From assembly GCF_018687495.1 (NCBI RefSeq), contig NZ_CP061293.1, positions 1 through 64,000 on the forward strand: a DNA stretch of 64,000 nt, read 5' to 3'. Shown piece after piece: positions 31,768 to 43,549 of this stretch. The notes beneath the pieces are model-generated. The model ran no database searches, was not told the DNA's origin, and saw only the letters and a list, made by a program, of their open reading frames with translations. The first letter of the stretch is position 1; each line of letters starts with the position of its first letter. Origin of the DNA: Polynucleobacter sp. MWH-Svant-W18 (GTDB taxonomy: Bacteria; Pseudomonadota; Gammaproteobacteria; Burkholderiales; Burkholderiaceae). Made by a program: the position numbers and the translations under genes.

Positions 31768-32424
31768 CTAGGGTGCAAGCCCTGGTCGACCCAAGAACCA
31801 CCACCAGGCTTGATTTGAGCGCTTGAGGTTTGCTTTCCATGCGTAATCTAGGTCTGCCCACTGTTCATTTGCAGCTTCTTGAACAATGGTTGCAGGGCTT
31901 GCTGGAGGCAATTTTAGATAGGCATCTGCATCGCCGTAAGCATATTCAACGGCCATTCCGGCTTTTTGTGCCAAATGCATCATTGCTTTGTTATTTGACA
32001 GGCAATGAACATAAAGGATTTCAACGCGCGTATTGCGTGAATGAACCGCTGAGCGTTGTAAGAGCGCAGTGCCAAGGCCTTGTGCTCGCCCTTCTGGCAA
32101 AACAGAGACACCAAATTCCGCAGATCGGGTTTTGCCTTTAACATGAGGCAGATACGCCAGGTGCGCCATACCAATGAGCTTTAAATTTAAATCAAAGATT
32201 CCAAAAATAGCGTCTTTGTTGAAATTTAGACCCGCTACATAGCTGCGAATCACTTCATCTGGTGTTTGGGTGCCGAAACGTAAGCGACGATCTTCGTCGT
32301 CAAGCTGTAGAAAGTGCTGCAGAATTTCTTCCCTATGTCCTGCATGGAGTTCACGCACAGGAACAGCTTGCCCAGCCAAATAGGGCTTAAGGGGTAAGTG
32401 CTTGCTCGCTAATTTAGTGTGCAT
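31768..32424 (-). CDS. GNAT-family N-acetyltransferase
   Basis: The 218-residue product has one GNAT domain, with the acetyl-CoA loop GRAQGLGTALLQR (about 121-133, matching Q/RxxGxG/A). Other features are an N-terminal RELHAGHREEILQHFLQL and a central GMAHLAYLP. The target cannot be read from sequence. It is the last minus-strand gene before the rRNA operon and ends 6 bases from the convergent cytochrome c. Confidence 0.85.
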   Translation of the reverse strand: MHTKLASKHLPLKPYLAGQAVPVRELHAGHREEILQHFLQLDDEDRRLRFGTQTPDEVIRSYVAGLNFNKDAIFGIFDLNLKLIGMAHLAYLPHVKGKTRSAEFGVSVLPEGRAQGLGTALLQRSAVHSRNTRVEILYVHCLSNNKAMMHLAQKAGMAVEYAYGDADAYLKLPPASPATIVQEAANEQWADLDYAWKANLKRSNQAWWWFLGRPGLAP

Positions 32425-32664
32425 AGCAACATTTTAGCAGAATTAATGAAAAGTTTCAGGGTTTTCCCTAGGGTGTGGCTTATATGCAAATACAGCATCG
32501 AAAATGCGGTTTTGGGTTTTTCTCCCTCACAAAAATCTTCCAAAAACTCAAATTTTTTTAAAAAGAGCCAATTTTTTTTAAAATTTATCCCATTGATTTC
32601 ATTGCATTTATTTTCAATGTCAGAAAAAACTTCCGCTTTTTTAGGAAAAAGAGTGCGGAAGGTG
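32425..32664. other. Gene-free AT-rich region upstream of the rRNA promoter
   Basis: Together with the promoter and leader, this is the largest gene-free stretch near the rRNA operon. It holds long A and T runs (about 32531-32590), possibly an intrinsically bent UP-type or Fis-binding region, and the upstream end of the divergent GNAT gene. The reading frames on both strands are low-complexity Lys/Phe-rich and have no recognisable content, so I reject them as genes. Confidence 0.6.
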
Positions 32665-32693
32665 TTGACAACCCTATTCGGGTATGTCATAGT
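32665..32693 (+). promoter_or_regulatory. Predicted rRNA operon promoter
   Basis: A perfect -35 TTGACA (32665-32670), a 17-base spacer and -10 CATAGT (32688-32693) stand about 205 bases upstream of mature 16S. The element follows an AT-rich tract. Confidence 0.75.
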
Positions 32694-32898
32694 CTCGCTT
32701 CTTCGCTGAATGTTTTTGAAAAACGATTCAGCCCTCTTTAAAAATTAGTCAACCGATAATTGTGGGTACTAGGCGAAAGCATCCAGTCCTTCGGGACAGA
32801 TGTAAACAAATAGTACTCATAGACAGTAAAAAGATTTGGTTTTATTACCAAGTCAATTTCTTGAATGAGTGCGACGATCCGCAAGGATCACAGGAATT
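32694..32898 (+). promoter_or_regulatory. rRNA leader with boxA and 16S processing stem (5' arm)
   Basis: The leader carries a boxA-like antitermination element, CCCTCTTTAA at 32732-32741 (8 of 10 to TGCTCTTTAA). Directly after it, 32748-32766 is complementary to 34460-34478 downstream of 16S (18 of 19 bases pair), forming the stem normally cut by RNase III to release pre-16S. Confidence 0.75.
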
Positions 32899-34434
<1,536 letters not shown>

Positions 34435-34490
34435 GAGAAAAGATGCTGAAGCTATAGTGCCCACACTTATCGGTTGACAATAAAAGCCAC

Positions 34491-34567
34491 GGGTCTGTAG
34501 CTCAGCTGGTTAGAGCACTGTGTTGATAACGCAGGGGTCGTAGGTTCAAGTCCTACCAGACCCACCA
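34491..34567 (+). tRNA. tRNA-Ile (anticodon GAT)
   Basis: A 77-base tRNA with encoded CCA in the 16S-23S spacer. The acceptor stem GGGTCTG/CAGACCC pairs fully, and the anticodon loop TTGATAA gives GAT, which reads ATC and ATT. Position and order match the usual bacterial rRNA spacer. Confidence 0.98.
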
Positions 34568-34597
34568 ATCAGCAGTGATATGGACTTAGTGGACGTT

Positions 34598-34673
34598 GGG
34601 GGATTAGCTCAGCTGGGAGAGCACCTGCTTTGCAAGCAGGGGGTCGTCGGTTCGATCCCGTCATCCTCCACCA
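34598..34673 (+). tRNA. tRNA-Ala (anticodon TGC)
   Basis: A 76-base tRNA with encoded CCA in the 16S-23S spacer. The acceptor stem GGGGGAT/ATCCTCC contains one G-U pair, and the anticodon loop TTTGCAA gives TGC for alanine. It follows tRNA-Ile by 30 bases. Confidence 0.98.
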
Positions 34674-34941
34674 ACATCTAAATGTCAAAACTAAGCGATT
34701 TAACGATTGTTTAGTTTTGCCATTTATGGCTGTTCTTTAAAAATTTGAGTAAGCAAAGTGTCAAATGTTTCTTTGAGAGGACATTTGATAATGTAATAAG
34801 GGTAAAGATTGAATCATCAATCAGTAATATCAAACGAGTTTTACAAAGTTCTTAACAAGTACTTACAGTTTGGATTACGGCAAACATGTCAGAAGTAGAA
34901 GTAAAACCTGTAACAGGTACTAGCAATGGTGCTCGTTATAG
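34674..34941 (+). promoter_or_regulatory. Spacer between tRNA-Ala and 23S: boxA and 23S processing stem (5' arm)
   Basis: This 268-base stretch has no gene. It contains a second boxA, TGTTCTTTAA at 34731-34740 (9 of 10). Then 34743-34754 and 34791-34801 pair with one continuous segment after 23S (37862-37884), while the bases between them form their own hairpin (34761-34768 with 34781-34788). A second inner stem pairs about 34924-34944 with 37810-37831. These are the expected RNase III processing stems of pre-23S. Confidence 0.7.
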
Positions 34942-37815
<2,874 letters not shown>

Positions 37816-37918
37816 ATAACCAGCACTATTGTGTTGGATGTTTGCCAGATTTAATCTGCATCCTTATTACATGCTTACTCAAATGGAGTTGTTGATTTAT
37901 CAGCAACTCAACCCTCTA

Positions 37919-38035
37919 CGCCCGGTGACCATAGCGAATTGGAACCACTCCTTCCCATCCCGAACAGGACAGTGAAACGATTCTACGCCGATGATAGTGC
38001 GGATTACCCGTGTGAAAGTAGGTAACTGCCGGGCA
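37919..38035 (+). rRNA. rrf: 5S ribosomal RNA
   Basis: About 117 bases, closed by the terminal stem GCCCGG/CCGGGC. The internal CCCATCCCGAACAGGACAGTGAAAC segment is characteristic of 5S loop B and C. The ends are placed by the stem and may shift by one or two bases. Confidence 0.95.
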
Positions 38036-38043
38036 CCAATGCG

Positions 38044-38076
38044 ACGCCCAGACCCTTTTAGGTCTGGGCGTTTTTA
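38044..38076 (+). terminator. rRNA operon intrinsic terminator
   Basis: A perfect 11-base-pair stem ACGCCCAGACC / GGTCTGGGCGT with a 6-base loop is followed by TTTTT. It begins 9 bases after 5S, separating the rRNA operon from the tRNA-tuf operon. Confidence 0.95.
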
Positions 38077-38099
38077 CTTGTGCAAAGCGTTTTGAGAGA

Positions 38100-38128
38100 T
38101 TGACAGAAACTCCGTTTGGAGTCAGAAT
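38100..38128 (+). promoter_or_regulatory. Predicted promoter of the tRNA-tuf operon
   Basis: A perfect -35 TTGACA (38100-38105), a 17-base spacer and -10 CAGAAT (38123-38128) stand 11 bases upstream of tRNA-Tyr. The spacer is largely an inverted repeat (ACTCC-GTTT-GGAGT, about 38109-38122), which could be a protein site or chance. Confidence 0.75.
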
Positions 38129-38139
38129 ATTGGGTTCGC

Positions 38140-38224
38140 GGAGGGGTGTCCGAGCGGCTAAAGGAGGCAGACTGTAAATCTGTTGGCTATGCCTACGTAG
38201 GTTCGAATCCTACCCCCTCCACCA
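38140..38224 (+). tRNA. tRNA-Tyr (anticodon GTA)
   Basis: An 85-base tRNA with the long variable arm typical of bacterial tyrosine tRNAs and an encoded CCA. The acceptor stem GGAGGGG/CCCCTCC pairs fully, and the loop CTGTAAA gives anticodon GTA. It is the first gene of the tRNA-Tyr/Gly/Thr-tuf operon. Confidence 0.98.
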
Positions 38225-38229
38225 GATGT

Positions 38230-38303
38230 GCGGGATTAGTTTAATGGTAAAACAGCAGATTTCCAATCTTCGGTCAAGAGTTCGATTCTCTTATCCCGCT
38301 CCA
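38230..38303 (+). tRNA. tRNA-Gly (anticodon TCC)
   Basis: A 74-base tRNA with encoded CCA. The acceptor stem GCGGGAT/ATCCCGC pairs fully, and the loop TTTCCAA gives anticodon TCC. It lies five bases after tRNA-Tyr. Confidence 0.96.
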
Positions 38304-38324
38304 GAATTTGTAGCAAAAAGATTG

Positions 38325-38399
<75 letters not shown>

Positions 38400-38451
38400 G
38401 GTTCAAGTTTGATTAATTGTGTATTTCGAGTTTTGGTTTAAGAGTTAACTA

Positions 38452-39656
38452 AAGGCAGACAAAAATGGCAAAAGAAAAGTTCGAGCGGACAAAACCGCAC
38501 GTAAACGTAGGCACCATCGGTCACGTTGACCACGGTAAAACGACTTTGACAGCAGCAATCGCAACCGTGCTCTCAAAAGCATTTGGTGGCGAAGCTAAAG
38601 CATACGATCAGATCGATGCTGCTCCAGAAGAAAAAGCCCGCGGTATTACGATTAATACAGCGCACGTTGAGTATGAGACAGCGAATCGTCACTACGCTCA
38701 CGTAGATTGCCCAGGACATGCTGACTACGTTAAGAACATGATTACTGGTGCTGCGCAGATGGACGGCGCAATTTTAGTTTGCTCTGCTGCTGACGGCCCA
38801 ATGCCACAAACGCGTGAGCACATCCTCTTGGCACGCCAAGTTGGTGTTCCTTACATCATCGTATTTTTGAACAAGTGCGATATGGTGGATGATGCTGAGT
38901 TGTTAGAACTCGTAGAAATGGAAGTTCGTGAACTTCTGTCTAAATACGACTTCCCAGGCGATGACACACCAATCGTGCAAGGTTCTGCGAAGTTAGCCCT
39001 TGAAGGCGACGAAGGTCCATTGGGTAAAGAAGCCATCATGAAGTTGGCTGAAGCATTGGACTCTTATATCCCAACTCCAGAGCGTGCTATTGATGGCGCG
39101 TTCTTGATGCCAGTAGAAGACGTGTTCTCTATCTCCGGTCGCGGCACTGTAGTGACTGGTCGTATTGAGCGCGGTATCGTTAAAGTAGGCGAAGAGATCG
39201 AAATCATCGGTATCAAGCCAACACTCAAGACTACTTGTACTGGTGTTGAAATGTTCCGCAAATTGCTCGACCAAGGTCAAGCAGGCGATAACGTTGGTAT
39301 CTTATTGCGCGGTACAAAACGTGAAGAAGTTGAGCGCGGCCAAGTATTGGCTAAGCCAGGTTCAATCACTCCACATACTCACTTTACAGCCGAGGTTTAT
39401 ATCTTGGGTAAAGACGAAGGTGGTCGTCATACTCCGTTCTTTAACAACTATCGTCCCCAGTTCTACTTCCGTACAACGGACGTAACAGGTTCAATCGAGT
39501 TGCCAAAAGACAAAGAGATGGTGATGCCTGGTGATAACGTCACCATTACCGTCAAACTCATCGCTCCAATCGCGATGGAAGAAGGTTTACGTTTTGCGAT
39601 CCGTGAAGGTGGCCGTACTGTTGGCGCCGGCGTGGTTGCAAAGATTTTGGCTTAAG
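38452..39656 (+). repeat. Long direct repeat, copy 1 (tuf gene)
   Basis: A 1,205-base sequence apparently identical to 55271-56475. It begins 13 bases upstream of the tuf start codon (AAGGCAGACAAAA) and ends one base after the stop. The flanks differ directly outside. Gene conversion between tuf copies is the usual cause. Confidence 0.95.
38465..39655 (+). CDS. tuf: Elongation factor Tu (copy 1)
   Basis: EF-Tu carries aminoacyl-tRNA to the ribosome as a GTP complex. The 396-residue product has the G1 motif GHVDHGKT (19-26), DCPGHADY (G3), NKCD (G4) and [11 protein letters not shown] (G5), followed by the two beta-barrel domains. It lies after tRNA-Tyr/Gly/Thr and before tRNA-Trp, the tufB position. 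The second copy at 55284-56474 is identical. The ribosome-binding site AAGG lies about 9 bases upstream. Confidence 0.98.
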   Translation: MAKEKFERTKPHVNVGTIGHVDHGKTTLTAAIATVLSKAFGGEAKAYDQIDAAPEEKARGITINTAHVEYETANRHYAHVDCPGHADYVKNMITGAAQMDGAILVCSAADGPMPQTREHILLARQVGVPYIIVFLNKCDMVDDAELLELVEMEVRELLSKYDFPGDDTPIVQGSAKLALEGDEGPLGKEAIMKLAEALDSYIPTPERAIDGAFLMPVEDVFSISGRGTVVTGRIERGIVKVGEEIEIIGIKPTLKTTCTGVEMFRKLLDQGQAGDNVGILLRGTKREEVERGQVLAKPGSITPHTHFTAEVYILGKDEGGRHTPFFNNYRPQFYFRTTDVTGSIELPKDKEMVMPGDNVTITVKLIAPIAMEEGLRFAIREGGRTVGAGVVAKILA

Positions 39657-39679
39657 TAGTAAGTAATACGTTTTTATAA

Positions 39680-39755
39680 AGGGGTGTAGCTCAATTGGCA
39701 GAGCGTTGGTCTCCAAAACCAAAGGTTGGGGGTTCGATGCCCTCCGCCCCTGCCA
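39680..39755 (+). tRNA. tRNA-Trp (anticodon CCA)
   Basis: A 76-base tRNA. The acceptor stem AGGGGTG/CGCCCCT pairs fully, the discriminator is G with CCA encoded (GCCA), and the loop CTCCAAA gives anticodon CCA. Its place between tuf and secE is usual for betaproteobacteria. Confidence 0.98.
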
Positions 39756-39775
39756 CGATTTGAACTGAAAGTGAT

Positions 39776-40153
39776 ATGTCTCAACAAACTGTAGGTCACT
39801 CTGAAGAAAAGAGCAGTTGGGTCTCCGGACTCGCTGCTTTAATTGTCGTTGCTGCGTTAGTGCTTTACTACACGCTCATCGATCAATCTTTATTAGTGCG
39901 CCTGGGCGTTTTGTTTGGTGGCATTGCAGCTGCAGTTTTGATTGTGGCGATTTCACCGGATGGGCGTCGTTTTATCGCCTACGCAAAAGATTCTTGGTAC
40001 GAAGTAAAAAAGGTTGTTTGGCCGACTCGTAAAGAGACTACCCAAATGACTCTAGTCGTATTTGGCTTTGTCCTGATCATGTCCCTGTTTTTATGGATTG
40101 CAGACAAATTGATTGAATGGCTAGTTTTTTCAGTCTTCTTAGGCTGGAAGTGA
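39776..40153 (+). CDS. secE: Preprotein translocase subunit SecE
   Basis: SecE stabilises the SecY channel of the Sec translocase. The 125-residue product has three membrane helices (about 16-35, 41-60 and 90-115), the long form known from E. coli, and the conserved amphipathic segment RFIAYAKDSWYEVKKVVWPTRKETTQ just before the third helix. It begins 20 bases after tRNA-Trp and precedes nusG by 7 bases. Confidence 0.97.
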   Translation: MSQQTVGHSEEKSSWVSGLAALIVVAALVLYYTLIDQSLLVRLGVLFGGIAAAVLIVAISPDGRRFIAYAKDSWYEVKKVVWPTRKETTQMTLVVFGFVLIMSLFLWIADKLIEWLVFSVFLGWK

Positions 40154-40160
40154 GTAAAAA

Positions 40161-40733
40161 ATGATTGATTCTGAAGTAGCCGCAAATCCACAAGCTACCG
40201 GCAATATGCGCTGGTACGTTATTCACGCTTACTCCGGCATGGAAAAGAGCGTCAAAAAAGGTCTTGAAGAGCGTATTGCACGTTCTGGCATGCCTGAGAA
40301 ATTTGGCCGTATTTTGGTTCCTTCCGAAGAGGTTGTGGAGATCAAATCTGGCACAAAATCAGTGACTGAGCGCCGTTTCTTCCCAGGATATGTCCTGATT
40401 GAGATGGAAATGACCGATGAAAGCTGGCATTTAGTGAAAAACACGCCAAAAGTAACCGGTTTCGTAGGTGGTGTACGTAACCGCCCAAGCCCGATTTCTA
40501 CTGCTGAAGTCACCAAAATCATGGATCAAATGCAGGCAGGGGTTGATAAACCGAAGCCTAAGACCCTGTTTGAGGTGGGTGAGATGGTTCGCGTTAAAGA
40601 AGGTCCGTTCACTGATTTCAATGGAAACGTTGAAGAAGTGAATTATGAGAAGTCAAGATTACGCGTTTCTGTTACAATATTTGGCCGCGGTACCCCAGTT
40701 GAGCTGGAGTTCGGCCAAGTAGAAAAGATGTAA
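40161..40733 (+). CDS. nusG: Transcription termination/antitermination protein NusG
   Basis: NusG binds RNA polymerase and joins it to Rho, to the Nus complex and to the leading ribosome (through S10). The 190-residue product has the N-terminal NGN domain ([35 protein letters not shown]) and a C-terminal KOW domain ([22 protein letters not shown]). It is about nine residues longer at the N-terminus than E. coli NusG. It follows secE by 7 bases. Confidence 0.97.
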   Translation: MIDSEVAANPQATGNMRWYVIHAYSGMEKSVKKGLEERIARSGMPEKFGRILVPSEEVVEIKSGTKSVTERRFFPGYVLIEMEMTDESWHLVKNTPKVTGFVGGVRNRPSPISTAEVTKIMDQMQAGVDKPKPKTLFEVGEMVRVKEGPFTDFNGNVEEVNYEKSRLRVSVTIFGRGTPVELEFGQVEKM

Positions 40734-40896
40734 AAACAAGGACTTAGTCCGGTTTTGCAGTGCGGTAGTTTGTACTAAGTGGTTATTTAGTTTTTGTAAT
40801 TAACCGAGGAGCGGAGCTAGAAAGCCAAAAACTAGCGAAGCGTTTACTCAACGGCGGTCTTTCCTAATGAGGTAAGGCGCGCTTTAAGGAGCACAC
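40734..40896 (+). promoter_or_regulatory. Leader of the rplK-rplA genes
   Basis: This 163-base spacer holds a possible pairing of GGAGCGGAGCTAGAAAG with later parts and a final AAGGAG ribosome-binding site before the rplK ATG. I see no convincing -35/-10 pair. In E. coli the message is controlled by L1 binding near this point; such a mimic of the 23S L1 site was not verified here. Confidence 0.4.
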
Positions 40897-41328
40897 ATGG
40901 CAAAGAAGATTATTGGCTTTATTAAGCTGCAGATCCCTGCAGGTAAAGCAAATCCATCACCACCCGTAGGTCCAGCATTGGGTCAACGCGGTCTGAACAT
41001 TATGGAATTCTGTAAGGCGTTTAATGCTCAAACTCAGAGCATGGAACCTGGTCTGCCAATTCCAGTCGTGATTACAGCGTTCGCTGATAAGAGCTTCACA
41101 TTCATCATGAAGACTCCCCCAGCAACCATCATGATTAAGAAGGCTGCGAAGATCGAAAAAGGATCACCACGTCCTCATACCGATAAGGTAGGAAAAATTA
41201 CTCGTGCTCAAGCAGAAGAAATCGCTAAAGCAAAAATGCCAGATTTGACAGCAGCCGATATGGACGCAGCTGTTAGAACAATCGCTGGTAGCGCCCGTTC
41301 CATGGGCATCACTGTGGAAGGTCTCTAA
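40897..41328 (+). CDS. rplK: 50S ribosomal protein L11
   Basis: L11 forms the GTPase-associated centre with 23S rRNA. The 143-residue product has [35 protein letters not shown], the signature N-terminal domain, and the RNA-binding C-terminal half ending [12 protein letters not shown]. Ribosome-binding site AAGGAG is 7 bases upstream. It precedes rplA by 2 bases. Confidence 0.98.
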   Translation: MAKKIIGFIKLQIPAGKANPSPPVGPALGQRGLNIMEFCKAFNAQTQSMEPGLPIPVVITAFADKSFTFIMKTPPATIMIKKAAKIEKGSPRPHTDKVGKITRAQAEEIAKAKMPDLTAADMDAAVRTIAGSARSMGITVEGL

Positions 41329-41330
41329 TC

Positions 41331-42032
41331 ATGACTAAGTTATCTAAACGCGTTAAAGCAATTCAATCTAAAGTTGATCGCAACAAGTTCTACCCATTAG
41401 AAGATGCATTGAACCTCGTTAAAGAGTGTGCAACTGCAAAGTTTGATGAGTCTATCGACGTTGCTGTTCAATTGGGTATTGATGCTAAGAAATCTGACCA
41501 AGTTGTGCGTGGCGCAGTAGTGCTCCCAGCTGGTACAGGTAAGCATGTTCGTGTGGCTGTTTTTGCCCAAGGCGAGAAGGCTGAACAAGCCAAAGCTGCT
41601 GGCGCAGAAATCGTTGGCATGGAAGATCTTGCTGAACAAATTAAAGGCGGCAAAATTGATTTCGATATTTTGATCGCATCACCAGACACAATGAAAATTG
41701 TTGGTACCTTAGGTCAAGTATTGGGCCCACGTGGTTTGATGCCAAATCCAAAGGTTGGAACAGTTACACCTGACGTTGCTACTGCAGTGAAGAACGCAAA
41801 AGCTGGTCAAGTGCAGTTCCGTGTGGACAAAGCCGGTATCGTGCACGCAAGCATTGGCCGTCGTTCATTCGAGCCAGCTGCATTGAAATCCAACTTGCTC
41901 GCATTGCTTGAGGCTTTGAATAAAGCAAAACCTCCTGCATCTAAGGGTATTTATTTAAAGAAGGTTGCCGTAAGCAGCACCATGGGTGCAGGCGTGCGCG
42001 TTGACCAAGCATCGTTACAGGCAGCTCAATAA
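41331..42032 (+). CDS. rplA: 50S ribosomal protein L1
   Basis: L1 binds the L1 stalk of 23S rRNA and usually represses its own operon. The 233-residue product has the FPLEDAL-type N-terminus ([22 protein letters not shown]) and the central [27 protein letters not shown], which includes the L1 signature. It is close to the usual length. Confidence 0.98.
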   Translation: MTKLSKRVKAIQSKVDRNKFYPLEDALNLVKECATAKFDESIDVAVQLGIDAKKSDQVVRGAVVLPAGTGKHVRVAVFAQGEKAEQAKAAGAEIVGMEDLAEQIKGGKIDFDILIASPDTMKIVGTLGQVLGPRGLMPNPKVGTVTPDVATAVKNAKAGQVQFRVDKAGIVHASIGRRSFEPAALKSNLLALLEALNKAKPPASKGIYLKKVAVSSTMGAGVRVDQASLQAAQ

Positions 42033-42269
42033 GTAGCTTGTAACAAAAAAGAACTTTGGGTCGACTCCTGCTCTTTGAGTGAGAGTCGAACATCAAAGAC
42101 CGTTGGTGAATTAGTTGCTTATACAGAGTTAATTCTTAATCGTTACGAAAGTAATAGCCAGCGCAGATGGCGACCCTGAAAAGATTTTCACAAGAATCTT
42201 TGTGAACAAATGATCAGACGCTGGTGTGTAACCCCAACTGGAAACAGTTGGTTTTTATGGAGTTAAACC
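42033..42269 (+). promoter_or_regulatory. rplJ leader (L10-type regulatory leader) with a boxA-like loop
   Basis: A 237-base untranslated region between rplA and rplJ. Its length and place match the leader to which the L10-L12 complex binds in many bacteria. A perfect 7-base hairpin, TCGACTC (42061-42067) with GAGTCGA (42083-42089), presents the boxA-like TGCTCTTTGA (42069-42078, 9 of 10) in its loop. Close to the gene is AACTGGAAACAGTT, then a GGAG ribosome-binding site. Confidence 0.55.
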
Positions 42270-42908
42270 GTGCCTTTGAATGTACAAGACAAAAAAGCGA
42301 TTGTTGCTGATGTCGGCGCTCAATTGGCTGGAGCTCAAACTGTCGTGCTCGCTGAATACCGTGGTATTCCAGTAGAGCAGTTGACAAAGCTACGTGCTAG
42401 CGCACGTGACCAAGGTGTCTATCTTCGCGTTTTGAAGAACACATTGGCACGCCGTGCTGCACAAGGCACACAGTTTGAACCTCTTGCTGATTCGATGGTT
42501 GGCCCCTTGATTTACGGCATCTCTGCTGATCCGATTGCTTCGGCAAAAGTATTGCAGGGCTTTGCTAAGACTCAAGATTTGCTAGTCATTAAAGCTGGCT
42601 TATATAACGGCAAGTTGTTAGACGTTGCAGGCGTAAAAGCCCTCGCAACAATTCCAAGCCGCGACGAGTTGTTATCTCAGTTGTTAGGTGTGATGTTGGC
42701 ACCTGTTTCTGCGATGGCTCGCGTATTGGGCGCAGTAGCAGCACAAAAGGCAGCTGGAGCTCCTGCTCCGGTAGCAGCACCTGCAGTAGAAGCAGCAGCC
42801 CCAGCAGAAGTCGTTGCTGAAGCCGCCGCTCCAGAAGCAGCCGCTGAGCCTGCAGCCGCAGCCCCAGAAGCTGGAACAGAAGCAAAAGAAACCCCTGCCG
42901 CTGAATAA
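42270..42908 (+). CDS. rplJ: 50S ribosomal protein L10 with a long Ala/Pro/Glu-rich tail
   Basis: L10 anchors L7/L12 dimers on the ribosome. The conserved part covers about residues 1-162 ([45 protein letters not shown]). Residues 163-212 are an added tail made almost wholly of Ala, Pro, Glu and Val, whereas E. coli L10 stops at 165. The start codon is GTG 42270 with GGAG eight bases earlier. rplL follows after 36 bases. Confidence 0.97.
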   Translation: MPLNVQDKKAIVADVGAQLAGAQTVVLAEYRGIPVEQLTKLRASARDQGVYLRVLKNTLARRAAQGTQFEPLADSMVGPLIYGISADPIASAKVLQGFAKTQDLLVIKAGLYNGKLLDVAGVKALATIPSRDELLSQLLGVMLAPVSAMARVLGAVAAQKAAGAPAPVAAPAVEAAAPAEVVAEAAAPEAAAEPAAAAPEAGTEAKETPAAE

Positions 42909-42944
42909 GCGACAGATTAACTATTTAAGTATTAGGAGCTAAAA

Positions 42945-43322
42945 ATGGCGATTACTAAAGAAGAAATCATTGAAGCAGTAGGTAGCATGTCCGTTATGGA
43001 TTTGAACGACTTGGTTAAAGCGTTCGAAGAGAAGTTTGGCGTATCAGCCGCAGCGATGGCTGTTGCTGGTCCTGCCGGTGCAGGCGGTGGCGGTGCTGCT
43101 GCAGAAGAGCAAACAGAATTCACTGTGAACTTGCTTGAAGCTGGCGCAAACAAGGTTTCAGTAATTAAGGCAGTTCGCGAAATTACTGGTCTTGGCTTGA
43201 AAGAAGCTAAGGACTTGGTTGACGGTGCACCGAAGCCAATCAAAGAAGGCGTTGACAAGAAAACTGCTGAAGAAGCTAAGAAGAAGCTTGAAGAAGCTGG
43301 CGCTAAAGCAGAACTCAAGTAA
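42945..43322 (+). CDS. rplL: 50S ribosomal protein L7/L12
   Basis: L7/L12 recruits translation factors. The 125-residue product has the N-terminal dimerisation domain, a flexible Ala/Gly-rich hinge ([17 protein letters not shown], about 39-55) and the C-terminal domain with [34 protein letters not shown] lies 7 bases before ATG. It is followed by the attenuator-like region before rpoB. Confidence 0.98.
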   Translation: MAITKEEIIEAVGSMSVMDLNDLVKAFEEKFGVSAAAMAVAGPAGAGGGGAAAEEQTEFTVNLLEAGANKVSVIKAVREITGLGLKEAKDLVDGAPKPIKEGVDKKTAEEAKKKLEEAGAKAELK

Positions 43323-43332
43323 TACAAACTCC

Positions 43333-43418
43333 GCTAGCGCTTCTCAAAAAGGAGCGTTAGCTATGTTGGGTTTGACCATTAGTGGTCAAACCCGATTTCA
43401 TTTCTGATTGAAATCGGG
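43333..43418 (+). promoter_or_regulatory. rplL-rpoB hairpin cluster (possible attenuator or processing site)
   Basis: Three hairpins stand in the spacer. Hairpin A pairs GCTAGCGCT (43333-43341) with AGCGTTAGC (43353-43361). Hairpin B pairs 43368-43378 with 43383-43393 (11 pairs, 4-base loop). Hairpin C pairs 43391-43400 with 43409-43418 (10 pairs). B and C share bases 43391-43393, so both cannot be complete at once. In E. coli this spacer contains an attenuator and an RNase III site. Confidence 0.6.
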
Positions 43419-43549
43419 TTTGCCTTCTGATACGACTGCAGAATGCAAGTTTGGTCGGGCACTAGATCCATGCGATTTAGTGTTGTCCGCCAGTGATTGG
43501 TAGTGGCCAATCGCCAAATCTTTGTACAGTCGCTGAATTCGGAGATGAA

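Noticed and set aside
32409..32709. Overlapping reading frames on both strands before the rRNA operon (93 and 96 codons).
   Set aside because: They are antisense to each other, low-complexity and Lys/Phe-rich from A/T runs, and overlap the rRNA promoter.
43493..43549. Upstream in-frame ATG for rpoB.
   Set aside because: The family N-terminus and the GGAGA ribosome-binding site support ATG 43550.
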